Assembly: GCA_002478225.1 (NCBI GenBank)
Contig: DLMV01000063.1
Location: 21,132-27,643, forward strand
DNA length: 6,512 bases
Origin: Deltaproteobacteria bacterium UBA7527
Lineage (GTDB): Bacteria; Desulfobacterota; Syntrophorhabdia; Syntrophorhabdales; Syntrophorhabdaceae
Reading direction: 5' to 3'
How positions within the stretch are numbered: the stretch's first letter is position 1; every line of letters starts with the position of its first letter. The notes under the pieces are model-generated. The model worked only from the letters and a program-made list of their open reading frames with translations, had not been told where the DNA came from and searched no databases. Positions 5,831 to 6,512 of the stretch are shown piece after piece. Position numbers and translations under genes: made by a program.

Positions 5831-6512
5831 AAGACCGGGGATTGCAATATATTGGCGCAACGCGCATTGAAGGACCGCTGGTCGTAGTGGAACGGGTTCG
5901 TGATGTCGGCTACGATGAGATCGTTGAGATCCTCGATTCTACCGGGCGTCCTCGTCTCGGCCGCGTCCTTGACATTTCAGAAAGCCAAGCTGTGATACAG
6001 GTCCTGGAAGGCACAACAGGACTGTCGAACCAGGCCCTGCGCACCCGCTTCCTGGGAGAAAGCTTCCGCCTGCCCGTATCAAGGCAGATGCTGGGCCGCG
6101 TGTTCGATGGACTCGGCCGCCCGGCCGACGGCGGTCCGCCTGCGCTCTCAGCCGAGAAGCGTGATGTCAATGGAATGCCCATAAACCCTTATGCGCGACG
6201 CTATCCGCGGGAGTTCATACAGACCGGCTTATCCGCCATTGACGGGATGAATGCGCTGGTCCGCGGGCAGAAGCTGCCGATCTTTTCCGGCGGCGGCCTG
6301 CCGCACAACCGCGTGGCGGCGCAGATCGTGCGCCAGGCCAAGCTGCTGGGCGAGGAGGCGGCCGAGTTCGTGGTGGTGTTCGCTGCCTTCGGCGCCTCGC
6401 ACGCCGACGCGCGCTTCTTCCAGGAGAGCTTCGAGGAATCCGGGGTGCTCAACAAGGTGGTGATGTTCGTGAACCTCGCCGACGAGCCGGTGATCGAGCG
6501 CCTGTTGACGCC
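5809..6512 (+). CDS. V/A-type ATPase subunit B (non-catalytic), 5' part only
   Basis: Partner of subunit A in the hexamer; binds nucleotide at the non-catalytic side. 234 codons are present of about 460; the gene runs off the right edge. Seen: GLQYIGATRIEGPLVVVERV (11-30) in the N-terminal barrel, VIQVLEGTTGL (62-72), MLGRVFDGLGRPADGGP (94-110), and the conserved block FIQTGLSAIDGMNALVRGQ (136-154) leading to KLPIFSGGGLPHN (155-167), where a P-loop is lacking as is normal for B. Then VVVFAAFGASHADARFF and NLADEPVIER. The ATG at 5809 has AAGGAGG 10 nt upstream and gives the expected N-terminal length; it overlaps A by 22 nt. From about codon 145 (6241) codon use shifts sharply to G/C third positions while the frame and the protein family continue unbroken, so the 3' part may come from another source. 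Confidence 0.95.
   Translation, partial: MHTTFKIEDRGLQYIGATRIEGPLVVVERVRDVGYDEIVEILDSTGRPRLGRVLDISESQAVIQVLEGTTGLSNQALRTRFLGESFRLPVSRQMLGRVFDGLGRPADGGPPALSAEKRDVNGMPINPYARRYPREFIQTGLSAIDGMNALVRGQKLPIFSGGGLPHNRVAAQIVRQAKLLGEEAAEFVVVFAAFGASHADARFFQESFEESGVLNKVVMFVNLADEPVIERLLT
6241..6512 (+). other. Segment of atypical composition inside subunit B
   Basis: Counted by hand, codons 145-234 of subunit B have G or C at the third position in 86 of 90 cases, against 89 of 144 in codons 1-144. Overall GC is 185 of 272 (68%) here against 246 of 420 (59%) for 5821-6240. After the TTT at 6283 only two of 75 codons end in A or T. The reading frame is intact across the change. Confidence 0.8.

Noticed and set aside
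6289..6309. Missing Walker A motif in subunit B.
   Set aside because: Loss of the P-loop is the normal state of V/A-type B subunits, which carry SG-x-GLPHN at this place.

Overview
The window carries most of one gene cluster for a V/A-type (archaeal/vacuolar-type) rotary ATPase, all on the + strand and tightly packed. In order: the C-terminal half of subunit C (cut by the left edge), subunit I (membrane stator), subunit K (proteolipid rotor ring), subunit F (central stalk), subunit E (peripheral stalk), catalytic subunit A, and the first 234 codons of subunit B (cut by the right edge). Shine-Dalgarno-led starts, bacterial operon packing and the cluster content point to a bacterium of moderate-to-high GC, probably an uncultured or anaerobic lineage. 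I cannot name the phylum from the sequence. The window opens in one gene and closes in another, which would fit a metagenomic contig.

Layout: 1-478 subunit C remnant. 479-637 is the only sizeable spacer; it holds a strong unused-looking Shine-Dalgarno, two kinds of short tandem repeat (7-bp and 9-bp units) and a possible 43-codon ORF running into the start of subunit I. 638-2674 subunit I. 2694-3038 subunit K. 3051-3359 subunit F. 3372-4022 subunit E. 4019-5830 subunit A, which overlaps E by 4 nt and B by 22 nt. 5809-6512 subunit B, incomplete. No minus-strand gene, RNA gene, terminator, CRISPR array or mobile element is supported.

Together A and B form the catalytic hexamer; C and F belong to the central rotor that contacts the K ring; E (with a G/H-type partner not seen here) is the peripheral stalk that holds the hexamer to subunit I. 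The Arg-bearing segment of I and Glu97 of K form the ion path. Subunit D, normally after B, and the G/H stalk subunit would lie outside the window. Direction (ATP synthesis or ion pumping) cannot be told from sequence.

This is a recognised machine, not a new system. Two things deserve a second look. First, codon use in subunit B changes abruptly near position 6241: GC at third positions rises from about 62% to about 96%, inside the most conserved part of the gene, suggesting a chimeric assembly join or a recombination mosaic. Second, the same 9-bp-period repeat, readable in the same frame as related peptides ending NGIPE, lies just before subunit I and again at the extreme 3' end of the subunit I coding sequence.
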